NCBI GenBank assembly: GCA_902761905.1
Contig: CACWMK010000009.1
Coordinates: 1-64,000 of the forward strand
Reading direction: 5' to 3'
DNA from: an uncultured Prevotellaceae bacterium
GTDB lineage: Bacteria > Bacteroidota > Bacteroidia > Bacteroidales > Bacteroidaceae
DNA: 64,000 nt
Part shown: positions 1-6,501 of the stretch, in pieces
Position numbering within the stretch: position 1 is the first letter of the stretch
How the letters are laid out: each line of letters opens with the position of its first letter
Notes under the pieces: model-generated
The model's input: the letters and a program-made list of their open reading frames with translations, nothing else
The model's database searches: none
Told to the model about the DNA's origin: nothing
Position numbers and translations under genes: made by a program

Positions 1-99
1 TTTGTATCTTTGCACACAGATAATAAGTTTGTCGAACTCACCAATGAATCGCCTTTGACCTCCTCAGGCCGTGCGGTTTATTTGGCTAAAAATAGTTAA
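1..99 (+). CDS. 3' end of an unidentified reading frame (or leader)
   Basis: Frame 1 is open from the first base to a TAA at 97-99 and gives 32 residues ending GRAVYLAKNS. I do not recognise the protein. The start would lie left of the window. An alternative reading is that TATCTTTG at 5-12 is a Bacteroidota -7 promoter box, in which case the stretch is the untranslated leader of the small reading frame at 102. The sequence alone does not decide between the two. Confidence 0.3.
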   Translation, partial: FVSLHTDNKFVELTNESPLTSSGRAVYLAKNS

Positions 100-101
100 T
101 T

Positions 102-170
102 ATGATGCAAGTAATTGAAAATCAGTATAGAATCGTCGGAAATCAAGTTTTCAACGAGGATGAGTATTAA
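102..170 (+). CDS. 22-residue small reading frame
   Basis: ATG at 102, three bases after the preceding stop, opens a 22-codon frame ending FNEDEY and a TAA at 168-170. It has no family I recognise. Its last codons lie in a 21-bp sequence repeated exactly at 2804-2824, where another tiny frame also ends FNEDEY. A strong hairpin follows at 175. It may be a real small protein, the tail of an ancestral gene, or chance. Confidence 0.25.
   Translation: MMQVIENQYRIVGNQVFNEDEY
150..170 (+). repeat. 21-bp direct repeat, copy 1
   Basis: The 21 bases from TTCAACGAGG to GTATTAA are repeated without mismatch, same orientation, at 2804-2824. The pair brackets the hipBST operon and three gene remnants. 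In both copies the repeat ends in an in-frame stop of a small reading frame. Confidence 0.85.
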
Positions 171-174
171 AAAC

Positions 175-204
175 AAGCGAAGTAGCATTCAAGTTACTTC
201 GCTT
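175..204. terminator. Bidirectional hairpin terminator after hipT
   Basis: AAGCGAAGTA (175-184) pairs with TACTTCGCTT (195-204) around a 10-nt loop. A T-rich run follows on the plus side and an A-rich run precedes it. It lies just past the hipT stop codon and can end transcription from both directions. Confidence 0.75.
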
Positions 205-209
205 ATTTC

Positions 210-1166
210 TTATTTAGTAACATCCAAAGCGTCATTCCTTTTGTCAAGTAAAGTATTATAGTCAGCCTTCATCTTCTCTGGCAGAAATGACTGGCTGATG
301 AGCTCTTTCCATTTGGGGAGATGTGTTTTCATTTGTTCTATCATCTTCTCTGATCTGGAAACAGGAATACCGCTTTCGACGAATGCTGTCATGAAAGTAT
401 TGCGATCAAAGCCACTTTTTCTCCCTCCCACGGAAAAGCTCATTGCCATTTCTTCTGTATCGGCAGGGTCAGCTAGCAATACTGCTAACAAATCATAGGC
501 AGGTGATAGGACATACTCTCCATTCCCAGTGTCTATCAGAGAAAAGTTCTTGCAATGCATGTCTGAATTTCCAGTCATCCATGAGAACAACACCAGCTCC
601 CAAAAGCGTTGAACATCAAGCATGGGTGCCGATGAGTACTTCTTGATGGTTTCTGCTAATTGTTGATAAGTGCCGTAGTACTTGTGCTCAGTGAGTCGAT
701 TGGTCAGTTGGCACATATCCAGCATGGAAATCTTCTCATTTCTCTTTCCGCGGTCCATTCTGAGCGTCAGATAGCCCAATTCGCCGTCAGCGAGCCGGAT
801 AAGTGTGTGGCGCGCAGTACGAATATGTGCGACTTCTGCCATTTTCATCGTGAGGTCTTCAAGTTCTGGAAGATGTGGATATTTTGCGCTTTGCGGCTTA
901 AATATATACTTCCCCCAAAGACCTACAATGGTGAATTTTGCTGGTTCATTCTTGCCGCCACGATTCACGTCGAGCGACATCTTAGCCTGCACACCAGTAA
1001 CCGACACGCTGGCTCGAATCACCTGCCTGGCCAGTTCAGACATATTATCCCGCGTATAGGGAAACACAGGCACTATTGCACTACCGAAGAATTTACGGGC
1101 ACAGCTGGGATGAAAATCCACCTGACCTTTTTCCAATTCCTGATAACAATACAGACACTTACTCAT
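210..1166 (-). CDS. hipT: HipT-type serine/threonine kinase toxin
   Basis: This 318-residue protein has the kinase core of the HipA family but lacks the usual N-terminal HipA domain, which is encoded by the separate gene upstream. Visible parts are a Gly-loop region SVSVTGVQAK (53-62), an ATP-site lysine in YIFKPQ (K90), the catalytic loop GNSDMHCKN (D202, N207) and the metal-binding SPAYDL (D225). The SxS pattern at S53/S55 resembles the autophosphorylated SIS motif of characterised HipT. Residues 4-22 carry a CxxC...HxxC pattern (C4, C7, H19, C22) that looks like a small zinc ribbon. The start overlaps the end of hipS by 8 bp. By analogy with E. coli HipT it would phosphorylate a translation target such as TrpS; that target is inferred, not seen. 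Confidence 0.85.
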   Translation of the reverse strand: MSKCLYCYQELEKGQVDFHPSCARKFFGSAIVPVFPYTRDNMSELARQVIRASVSVTGVQAKMSLDVNRGGKNEPAKFTIVGLWGKYIFKPQSAKYPHLPELEDLTMKMAEVAHIRTARHTLIRLADGELGYLTLRMDRGKRNEKISMLDMCQLTNRLTEHKYYGTYQQLAETIKKYSSAPMLDVQRFWELVLFSWMTGNSDMHCKNFSLIDTGNGEYVLSPAYDLLAVLLADPADTEEMAMSFSVGGRKSGFDRNTFMTAFVESGIPVSRSEKMIEQMKTHLPKWKELISQSFLPEKMKADYNTLLDKRNDALDVTK

Positions 1167-1482
1167 GTTCCAATGGTTTTACGCTAATGTTTCCTATGCA
1201 GTCTTTGCAACAAGCCATCAAGAGTGACATCCTGTCGCGAGGGTCGATTTTCCAAGATGTGGATGCGATATCCAAGAGCCAGCCTTCAGGGATGAGTCCG
1301 TCGAAGACTGGAAACATCATTTCCTTATCATACTGCTGTTCGGTCAGTGGCATAGTAGGACTTATTGGGACTGCGCCCTGACTGGCAAGATAATCCTTTT
1401 CATAGCAGAAATGATAACCCTCTTCATCCTCAGTGAGGATTCCACAGAAGACATCGTTGACATAGATACCAGCCTGTTTCAT
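1159..1482 (-). CDS. hipS: HipS-type antitoxin (stand-alone HipA N-terminal domain)
   Basis: This 107-residue protein matches the N-terminal subdomain of HipA (couple_hipA): an opening strand AGIYVNDVFCGIL, then the PISPTMPLTEQQY and FPVFDGLIPEGWLL segments typical of HipA. In full-length HipA this domain is joined to the kinase; here it is separate, as in HipBST, where HipS acts as the antitoxin. The start overlaps the hipB stop by 4 bp and its end overlaps the hipT start by 8 bp. Translational coupling is therefore likely. The overlaps and intact domain ends argue against a frameshifted hipA. Confidence 0.85.
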   Translation of the reverse strand: MKQAGIYVNDVFCGILTEDEEGYHFCYEKDYLASQGAVPISPTMPLTEQQYDKEMMFPVFDGLIPEGWLLDIASTSWKIDPRDRMSLLMACCKDCIGNISVKPLEHE

Positions 1483-1679
1483 GCCATATCAGTTTTTATA
1501 GGTCCAAGGTGTTCTCCAAACAAGGCAAGAACATCATTTACCTTATCCATTCTCAGGGTCTGCTTACCTTGCTCGAGATCCCTTACGAACCTAAGCCCCA
1601 CTCCAGCCCTCTCTGCCAACTCAACTTGAGAAAGGCCGTTTTTCTTACGTTTTTGTTTAATGTGTTCTGATAAACTCAT
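1479..1679 (-). CDS. hipB: HipB-type XRE-family repressor
   Basis: This 66-residue protein is essentially one Cro/C1-type helix-turn-helix. The recognition region reads LSQVELAERAGVGLRFVRDL (residues 17-36), followed by the conserved EQGKQTLRMDKVNDVLALFG. It is the first gene of the hipBST operon and presumably represses it by binding the dyads upstream. It lacks the long C-terminal extension of E. coli HipB, which fits HipBST systems where HipS neutralises the kinase. Confidence 0.85.
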   Translation of the reverse strand: MSLSEHIKQKRKKNGLSQVELAERAGVGLRFVRDLEQGKQTLRMDKVNDVLALFGEHLGPIKTDMA

Positions 1680-1688
1680 AACAATTAT

Positions 1689-1706
1689 TATACCTTAACG
1701 GGTGCA
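1689..1706. promoter_or_regulatory. hipBST operator 1 (degenerate)
   Basis: TATACC, a 6-nt spacer, then GGTGCA; the second half is a weakened form of GGTATA. It lies at or just after the expected transcription start of hipB and overlaps its -7 box. Confidence 0.65.
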
Positions 1707-1738
1707 AAGATACATAATTATTATGAATAATATACCAA
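1704..1738 (-). promoter_or_regulatory. hipBST promoter
   Basis: Read on the minus strand, TATCTTTGC (1712-1704) is a near-ideal Bacteroidota -7 box and TTGG (1738-1735) a possible -33 element about 23 nt upstream. Operator 1 covers the start side and operator 2 covers the -33 side, so a bound repressor would block RNA polymerase. Confidence 0.75.
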
Positions 1739-1748
1739 TTCGGGTATA
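1731..1748. promoter_or_regulatory. hipBST operator 2 (perfect dyad)
   Basis: TATACC-N6-GGTATA is a perfect 18-bp inverted repeat over the -33 region of the hip promoter. Its centre is 42 bp from operator 1 and 41 bp from operator 3, about four DNA turns each way. Confidence 0.8.
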
Positions 1749-1770
1749 AATAATCGCAAATATAAGTAAT

Positions 1771-1911
1771 TTATACCCTATGTGGTATATTTAAAACAGC
1801 AATCTGCTCTTTTAGCACCTTTACTACATCTTCAGCCAACGGCAGTTCCTTGTATGCCCTTACACTATGGCGGGCTTCTATTGCTTCTTGTAGGGTCATT
1901 TCACAAAACAT
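1771..1911 (-). pseudogene. Nitroreductase, N-terminal fragment
   Basis: The minus-strand frame from ATG at 1911 (or the in-frame ATG at 1899) gives about 40 residues typical of the start of a nitroreductase: TLQEAIEARHSVRAYKELPL, including the RHSVRAYK segment that contacts FMN phosphate. Homology stops after about residue 38 and the frame then runs into the hip operator region and ends. Family members are about 170-200 residues, so this is a truncated, non-functional remnant. It keeps a good promoter at 1925-1933. Confidence 0.75.
1772..1789. promoter_or_regulatory. hipBST operator 3 (perfect dyad)
   Basis: TATACC-N6-GGTATA again, perfect in both halves with a different spacer. It overlaps the 3' end of the truncated nitroreductase frame, placing the hip module's boundary within a few bases to its right. 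Confidence 0.8.
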
Positions 1912-1924
1912 ATTAAAACTATTG

Positions 1925-1933
1925 GCAAAGGTA
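1925..1933 (-). promoter_or_regulatory. -7 box before the nitroreductase fragment
   Basis: TACCTTTGC on the minus strand, 14 nt before the ATG at 1911, matches the Bacteroidota -7 consensus. It looks intact although the gene behind it is cut off. Confidence 0.55.
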
Positions 1934-1997
1934 CGGATAATTCCCCACTTTTTCGTATTTCTGCACTCACTATTACAATACTTTATGATTTGGAGAT

Positions 1998-2102
1998 ATG
2001 GCTAAAGTACTTTTGATAAAGGGAAGACCCAGAGAGAACGGTTATACGTTCACTACTCTGAGTGAAGTAGCTATGACTCTGAATGAGATTTGTAGAAGTT
2101 GA
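1998..2102 (+). pseudogene. Flavodoxin-like NAD(P)H/FMN oxidoreductase, N-terminal remnant
   Basis: ATG at 1998 starts a 34-residue frame whose first strand and phosphate loop read KVLLIKGRPRENGYTFT, close to the KVLLINGSPRxxGNT pattern of NADPH-dependent FMN reductases of the flavodoxin fold, followed by SEVAMTLNE. It stops at TGA 2100-2102. The loop GRPRENG departs from the usual GSPR, and family length is about 170-200 residues, so this is a decayed remnant. It is divergent to the nitroreductase fragment, so the two may once have been a redox gene pair. Confidence 0.6.
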
Positions 2103-2155
2103 AGCTCAAATAAAGTATAAGTGTGGTTGTCTGTCGAATTTATAGTTTATAGTGT

Positions 2156-2254
2156 ATGACTGATGAATATTTGTTAGAGCAGTGTTACTATTTCGAGTCT
2201 TTTCGCAAGAAAGTGCAAACTACTCCACTTAATGAAATCGCTAAAAAAGTATAA
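2156..2254 (+). CDS. Unidentified 32-residue frame
   Basis: A short frame with balanced composition, beginning MTDEYLLEQCYYFESF and ending NEIAKKV. No promoter or family was recognised. It sits among gene remnants and may be another fragment or chance. Confidence 0.15.
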   Translation: MTDEYLLEQCYYFESFRKKVQTTPLNEIAKKV

Positions 2255-2293
2255 GACTTCACGTAAAAAGGGATTGATAAGAAAAAAATACTG

Positions 2294-2301
2294 TATCTTT
2301 G
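2294..2301 (+). promoter_or_regulatory. -7 box of the yqeY remnant
   Basis: TATCTTTG followed by CATCATG is a strong Bacteroidota -7 box, about 30 nt before the ATG at 2331. A TTG at 2274-2276 is a weak -33 candidate. Confidence 0.65.
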
Positions 2302-2330
2302 CATCATGTTAAGGTTAAAATAATAGCATT

Positions 2331-2719
2331 ATGACTTTATTCGATCAGATTAGCGAGGACATCAAGTCCGCAATGAAGGCTCGCGACATGGAGCCAACGA
2401 CACATTGGCTGATGCTGATGCATTGAAGATTATCTCAAAACTGGCCAAGCAGGGCAAGGAAACAGCAACGACCTACACACAAGCAGGGCGTCAAGATCTG
2501 GCTGATGCAGAGTTGGCACAGGTGGAGGTACTTGAGAGTTATTTGCCGAAACAACTTTCCCATGAGGAGATTGAGGCAGAGGTGATGAAGATTATTGCTG
2601 AAGTGGGAGCCACAAGCATGAAGGAGATGGGAAAGGTAATGGGCACTGCCAGCAAGCAGTTGGCAGGAAAGGCTGATGGTCGAGTCATCTCTGAGATTGT
2701 GAAGAAACTCTTGGCATAA
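2331..2719 (+). pseudogene. yqeY: GatB/YqeY-domain protein with internal deletion
   Basis: ATG at 2331 encodes the normal YqeY start (MTLFDQISEDIKSAMKARDM), but the frame then diverges and stops at TGA 2424-2426. The rest resumes in the +2 frame from about 2391 with ANDTLADADALKIISKLAK and runs intact to TAA at 2717-2719, ending SEIVKKLLA. Compared with the roughly 150-residue family, about 25 codons are missing at a junction near 2388-2393 and the two parts are out of frame. YqeY stimulates tRNA-dependent amidotransferase-type functions and is normally one continuous gene. The 3' part could only be made from a non-ATG start such as TTG at 2405. Confidence 0.8.
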
Positions 2720-2803
2720 ACTTTTAATTCTGTGTCTAAAATTAGTGGAACAATAATGGCACGGAGCACTGTAACTCGCTGGTACTCAGTATGTGCTTTA
2801 AAC

Positions 2804-2824
2804 TTCAACGAGGATGAGTATTAA
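2804..2824 (+). repeat. 21-bp direct repeat, copy 2
   Basis: Exact copy of 150-170. Here too it forms the 3' end of a tiny frame, ATG at 2756 to TAA at 2824 (22 codons), ending FNEDEY. The sequences on either side of the two copies are otherwise different. Confidence 0.85.
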
Positions 2825-2860
2825 GCATTTGGGTTTTAATAAAACTATAAATAGCTATCT

Positions 2861-2911
2861 AAATAAGAGGATGATGGGGTAACAAAGAGAAACTCTATCA
2901 TCCTCTTATTT
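2861..2911. terminator. 15-bp stem terminator
   Basis: The 15 bases at 2861-2875 pair perfectly with 2897-2911 around a 21-nt loop. A-rich and T-rich ends make it usable in both directions. It closes the remnant-filled segment before the aminopeptidase gene. Confidence 0.8.
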
Positions 2912-2940
2912 TGTGCACCAGAAGTGCCGACATACCTTTA
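2910..2940 (+). promoter_or_regulatory. Promoter of the M18 aminopeptidase
   Basis: TTTG (2910-2913), 19 nt, then TACCTTTA (2933-2940) matches the TTTG-N19-21-TAnnTTTG layout with one mismatch. It leaves a leader of about 30 nt to ATG 2977. The -33 element overlaps the right arm of the preceding terminator. Confidence 0.6.
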
Positions 2941-2976
2941 GATGAAATTGAATGAGAATATCTGTAATTGAATGAT

Positions 2977-4335
2977 ATGGTAAAACGATTATTACATTTC
3001 TTGGATGTTTCGCCAGTGAACTTTCTGGCAGCAAGGAATATCGCCAGCGAACTGGAGCAAACTGGTTATCGACGCTTTGACCCTCGTGAGTCTCTAGGCG
3101 AGGTAAAGGCTGGTGACAAATTCTATGTGACGAAGAACGACTCTTCTGTCTATGCCTTCCATATCGGACGCAAGTCGATGGCTGAAGCTGGGTTCAAGAT
3201 GATTTGTGCCCACTGCGACTCACCTACGTTCCGTATCAAACCCAATGCCGAAATACTGTGTGAGGGTGGTATCGTGAAATTGAATACAGAGGTGTATGGC
3301 GGACCTATCATGTCGACATGGTTCGACCGTCCGCTGACGATAGCCGGACGAGTGATAGTGCGTGGAGAGAATGCGCTCAATCCAAAGACGTTGTTGCTTC
3401 ATGTCAAACGCCCCCTACTACAGATCAGCAACCTTGCCATCCACTTCAACCGTCAGGTGAATGATGGAGTGAAACTGAGCAAGCAGAAGGATATGCTGCC
3501 GATACTGGGCATCGTGACGAGTGAGCTCGAACGGGGCAATCTGCTGATGAATGTCATCTGCACGGAGTTGGGAATCAGTCAGGACGTAATTCTCGACTTC
3601 GACCTTTATCTGGCTGATGCTACACCCGCATGCACCTTCGGCGTTCACGATGAGTTTATCTCTTCTGGACGCTTGGACGATCTCTCGATGTGCTTTGCTG
3701 GCTTGGAAGCGATGATTGCCACAGAGACTACAGATGCCACAAAGGTGCTGGCCATCTTCGACAACGAAGAAACCGGTTCGCAAACCAAGCAGGGCGCGGG
3801 CAGTCCTTTCCTCTCAATGATGCTGAAGCGTATCGCTATGGCTCAGAGTGGAAGTGAGGAAGCATTGACCAAAGGTCGAGGCTCCTCACGCTCGACAGAG
3901 TCGATGCAAGCATCACTCTGCTCTCGCTCAATCGAAGCCTTCTATCAAGCCGTAGAACGGGCATTTATGATTTCTGCCGACAATGCCCATGCCTGGCATC
4001 CTAATTATAGCGAGAAGTACGACCCTACGAACCATCCCGTTCTGGGAGGCGGGCCAGTCATCAAGTTCAATGCCGCTCAGAAATATGCCAGCGATGCCGT
4101 ATCAGCTGCCGTATTTGCTGAGATCTGCAGAGAGGCAGGTGTTCCCTGTCAGCGATTTGTCAATCACTCCGACGTAGCAGGAGGCAGTACATTGGGAAAT
4201 ATTCTGGCTTCGTCAATTCCCCTGAGAGGTGTCGATATGGGCAATGCCATCCTTGCCATGCATAGTTGCAGGGAAACGGGCAGTACTGCCGATCACATCT
4301 TTACTGTTAAGGCTTTTACGCAATTCTTCAAATGA
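2977..4335 (+). CDS. apeB: M18-family aspartyl aminopeptidase
   Basis: Cytosolic dinuclear-zinc aminopeptidase that releases N-terminal acidic residues from peptides. All family signatures are present: the HxD pair in ICAHCDSP (H79, D81), GRLDDLSM, the acidic pair in FDNEETGS, the SADNAHAWHPNY block, and HSDVAGGSTLGN near the C-terminus. The length of 452 residues is normal. ATG 2977 is preferred to the in-frame TTG at 2968 because it fits the promoter and the usual family start. It is a single-gene unit. Confidence 0.93.
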   Translation: MVKRLLHFLDVSPVNFLAARNIASELEQTGYRRFDPRESLGEVKAGDKFYVTKNDSSVYAFHIGRKSMAEAGFKMICAHCDSPTFRIKPNAEILCEGGIVKLNTEVYGGPIMSTWFDRPLTIAGRVIVRGENALNPKTLLLHVKRPLLQISNLAIHFNRQVNDGVKLSKQKDMLPILGIVTSELERGNLLMNVICTELGISQDVILDFDLYLADATPACTFGVHDEFISSGRLDDLSMCFAGLEAMIATETTDATKVLAIFDNEETGSQTKQGAGSPFLSMMLKRIAMAQSGSEEALTKGRGSSRSTESMQASLCSRSIEAFYQAVERAFMISADNAHAWHPNYSEKYDPTNHPVLGGGPVIKFNAAQKYASDAVSAAVFAEICREAGVPCQRFVNHSDVAGGSTLGNILASSIPLRGVDMGNAILAMHSCRETGSTADHIFTVKAFTQFFK

Positions 4336-4440
4336 AATGGGTAATGAATAAATGATGATAGATGGCACTACCGAGTGGCGATTTTACTTCCGTTACGTAA
4401 AAAAAAAAGGCGTTTCGGAAGTGGTATCGCGAGTTTTTTG

Positions 4441-4448
4441 TAAATTTG
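4441..4448 (+). promoter_or_regulatory. -7 box of the DUF234 ATPase gene
   Basis: TAAATTTG followed by CAGC fits the -7 consensus, about 18 nt before ATG 4467. A ten-A run at about 4400 lies upstream and could vary by slippage. No convincing -33 element was seen. Confidence 0.55.
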
Positions 4449-4466
4449 CAGCAAAATTCGAAAATT

Positions 4467-5921
4467 ATGGACTATAAGACTACAATTATCGGACGACGGC
4501 ATGAACAAGATTTGATTAGGGAGTACTATGAATCCCCTAAGGCTGAACTTGTGGCCGTCTATGGGCGCAGACGTGTCGGCAAGACTTATCTCATCAAACA
4601 ATGTTTCGATGAAACGTTTGACTTCTACTTTACAGGTTCTTTCGAGACACCACGAAGTACACAACTAACTCTATTTAAGAAGGAGTTGGAGAGGTACTCC
4701 GGCCGCAAACTGCGTAAGCCCAAGGACTGGTATGAAGCATTTGACGCTCTAAGGGAGTATATATCATCACTTCATAAAGAGCGTGTAGTGGTGTTTCTTG
4801 ACGAGTTACCCTGGATGGACACTCCTAAGTCCGGCTTCCTCTCTGCTTTCAGTTATTTCTGGAACAGTTGGGCATCATCTGTTTCAGGATTGAAACTTTT
4901 CGTCTGCGGCTCTGCTACGACATGGATGCTCTCTAAGTTCATCGGTGACAAGGGAGGTATGCATGGCCGTGTGAACCGTCAGATATATCTTCGTCCGTTT
5001 ACACTCTATGAGACTCAGCAGTTTTTGAAGAGTAAGGGCGTTGACTGGGAGATGTACCAAGTCACAGAGGCTTATATGACGATGGGAGGCATACCTTATT
5101 ATATAGATATGTTGGAAGGTAATCTGTCGCTCAACGAGAATATCGACCACCTGTTCTTTCAGGAAGGAGCTGCCCTACGTACTGAGTATGACTTTATCTT
5201 CCGGTCGCTGTTCCGTAACTCCAAAGTTTACCGTTCTGTCGTAGAGTTGCTTGCCAACAGCTCTGTTGGTATGAGCCGGCAGGATATACAGGAAGCGATG
5301 AAGATGGAAGATGGCGGTTTTCTGACAGAAGTGCTTGACAATCTGTGCAAGTGTGACTTTTTGCGGCAATATGCGGCATTCGGGAATAAAGACCGTGGAC
5401 AGATGTACCAGTTGATAGACCTGTTCTCTCTGTTCCATTTACAATTCGTCAGCAAGTTCAGTGGTCAGGATAGCCATTTCTGGAGCAACATGCAGGACAA
5501 TCCACGCCGGACGACATGGCAGGGATATGCATTCGAACAAGTCTGTCTGCACCATATCCCACAAATCAAACAGAAGTTGGGAATCAGTGGTGTCTTGAGC
5601 GAAGTCTGTTCTTGGTCATGCAAAGCATTCACAGACAGAGACGGTACACAGCATAAAGGCACACAGATTGATTTGATTATTGACCGTCGTGACGAGACTG
5701 TCAATCTCTGTGAGTGTAAGTTCTCTACAGATGCTTATGCCATTAGCCAGGACTATGCCGAGCGGCTAAACTCACGCAAGGAAACTTTCCGTGCTTTGAC
5801 AGGGACACGTAAGTCGCTTCATACTACGATGGTTACTACATACGGGCTGAAACGCAACAAATATAGCGATGTTGTCCTACGTGGAGTGACAATGGACGAC
5901 CTGTTCAGAGATGTGGAATAG
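4467..5921 (+). CDS. ATPase_2/DUF234-type AAA ATPase with nuclease-like C-terminus
   Basis: A 484-residue STAND-like ATPase of the archaeal ATPase family common in Bacteroidota. Walker A is VYGRRRVGKTYLIKQ near residue 30, and Walker B is VVVFLDELPWMD near residue 110. A winged-helix-like middle follows, and the C-terminal DUF234 region has a D...ExK arrangement (QIDLIID...CECKFS) like PD-(D/E)XK nucleases. The substrate and role are unknown; paralogues are often found in many copies with no fixed context. ATG 4467 is chosen over TTG 4446 because the latter lies inside the promoter box. Confidence 0.85.
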   Translation: MDYKTTIIGRRHEQDLIREYYESPKAELVAVYGRRRVGKTYLIKQCFDETFDFYFTGSFETPRSTQLTLFKKELERYSGRKLRKPKDWYEAFDALREYISSLHKERVVVFLDELPWMDTPKSGFLSAFSYFWNSWASSVSGLKLFVCGSATTWMLSKFIGDKGGMHGRVNRQIYLRPFTLYETQQFLKSKGVDWEMYQVTEAYMTMGGIPYYIDMLEGNLSLNENIDHLFFQEGAALRTEYDFIFRSLFRNSKVYRSVVELLANSSVGMSRQDIQEAMKMEDGGFLTEVLDNLCKCDFLRQYAAFGNKDRGQMYQLIDLFSLFHLQFVSKFSGQDSHFWSNMQDNPRRTTWQGYAFEQVCLHHIPQIKQKLGISGVLSEVCSWSCKAFTDRDGTQHKGTQIDLIIDRRDETVNLCECKFSTDAYAISQDYAERLNSRKETFRALTGTRKSLHTTMVTTYGLKRNKYSDVVLRGVTMDDLFRDVE

Positions 5922-5995
5922 AACGGCTTATTGCCGTATTTTAGTGTCAAATTACTGGCACAATAGTTAAGTTTTATCACAAAAAGCACTTTTTG

Positions 5996-6027
5996 TTTGG
6001 CCATGAAATATAAAATTGTTAATTTCG
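5996..6027 (+). promoter_or_regulatory. Promoter before the headless nitroreductase
   Basis: TTTG (5996-5999), 20 nt, then TAATTTCG (6020-6027). A short perfect hairpin, CAAAAAG/CTTTTTG, sits just upstream and may terminate the preceding gene. Confidence 0.55.
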
Positions 6028-6050
6028 CGGCTGAATAAAACGATGTTTTT

Positions 6051-6422
6051 ATGAAAGGTATTGTAGGTAGAGAGGCAGAAATATCGGATAACAAGGAGCG
6101 AATCAAGAATGCACCAGTACTTATCGTCTCGACCTTTGAGCGTGGCAAGTCCGGTTTCTTCCAGGGCAATCAGACCAATGAGGTTGGTGACGGCTGGGGA
6201 GCATACGATAACGGTCTGAGTAACTGTTATCTGATACTGAAGGCTCGTGCTATGGGCTTCGATACGCTTATTATGGGTATGCGTGATGCAGATAAACTGA
6301 GAGAACTCTTCGCCATCCCAGAGAGCGAGACTATAATGGCTGTTATTTCTTTGGGCTATCGAGCAGAAGAGCCGAACCGTCCAGAGAGAAAGGATCTTGA
6401 TGAAATCGTTAAATTCTTCTGA
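6051..6422 (+). pseudogene. Nitroreductase, C-terminal two-thirds
   Basis: The 123 residues match the middle and end of a nitroreductase: APVLIVSTFERGKSGF, NEVGDGWGAYDNGLSN, the helix ILKARAMGFDTLIMGMRDA and the final IMAVISLGYRAEEPNRPERK. The first 60-70 residues, which carry the FMN-binding arginines, are absent. A full enzyme is about 180 residues. ATG 6051 lies inside what would be the coding region, yet a good promoter stands 24 nt upstream, so a deletion between promoter and middle of the gene is the simplest explanation. A shortened but expressed protein cannot be excluded. Confidence 0.75.
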
Positions 6423-6461
6423 TTGACTGTTTGTTAAATTTTACTTAAATTAGTCCTTTCG

Positions 6462-6494
6462 TTGCAAAATATTCAATAGTTTTGGTTACCTTTG
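6462..6494 (+). promoter_or_regulatory. Promoter of the lipoprotein gene at 6717
   Basis: TTG (6462-6464), 22 nt, then TACCTTTG (6487-6494) followed by CAATG. It is strong by sequence but lies more than 220 nt before the coding start. Confidence 0.65.
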
Positions 6495-6501
6495 CAATGT
6501 A

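Noticed and set aside
210..1482. hipS and hipT as one hipA gene broken by a frameshift
   Set aside because: The two genes have clean starts and ends with an 8-bp overlap and match the known three-gene HipBST order.
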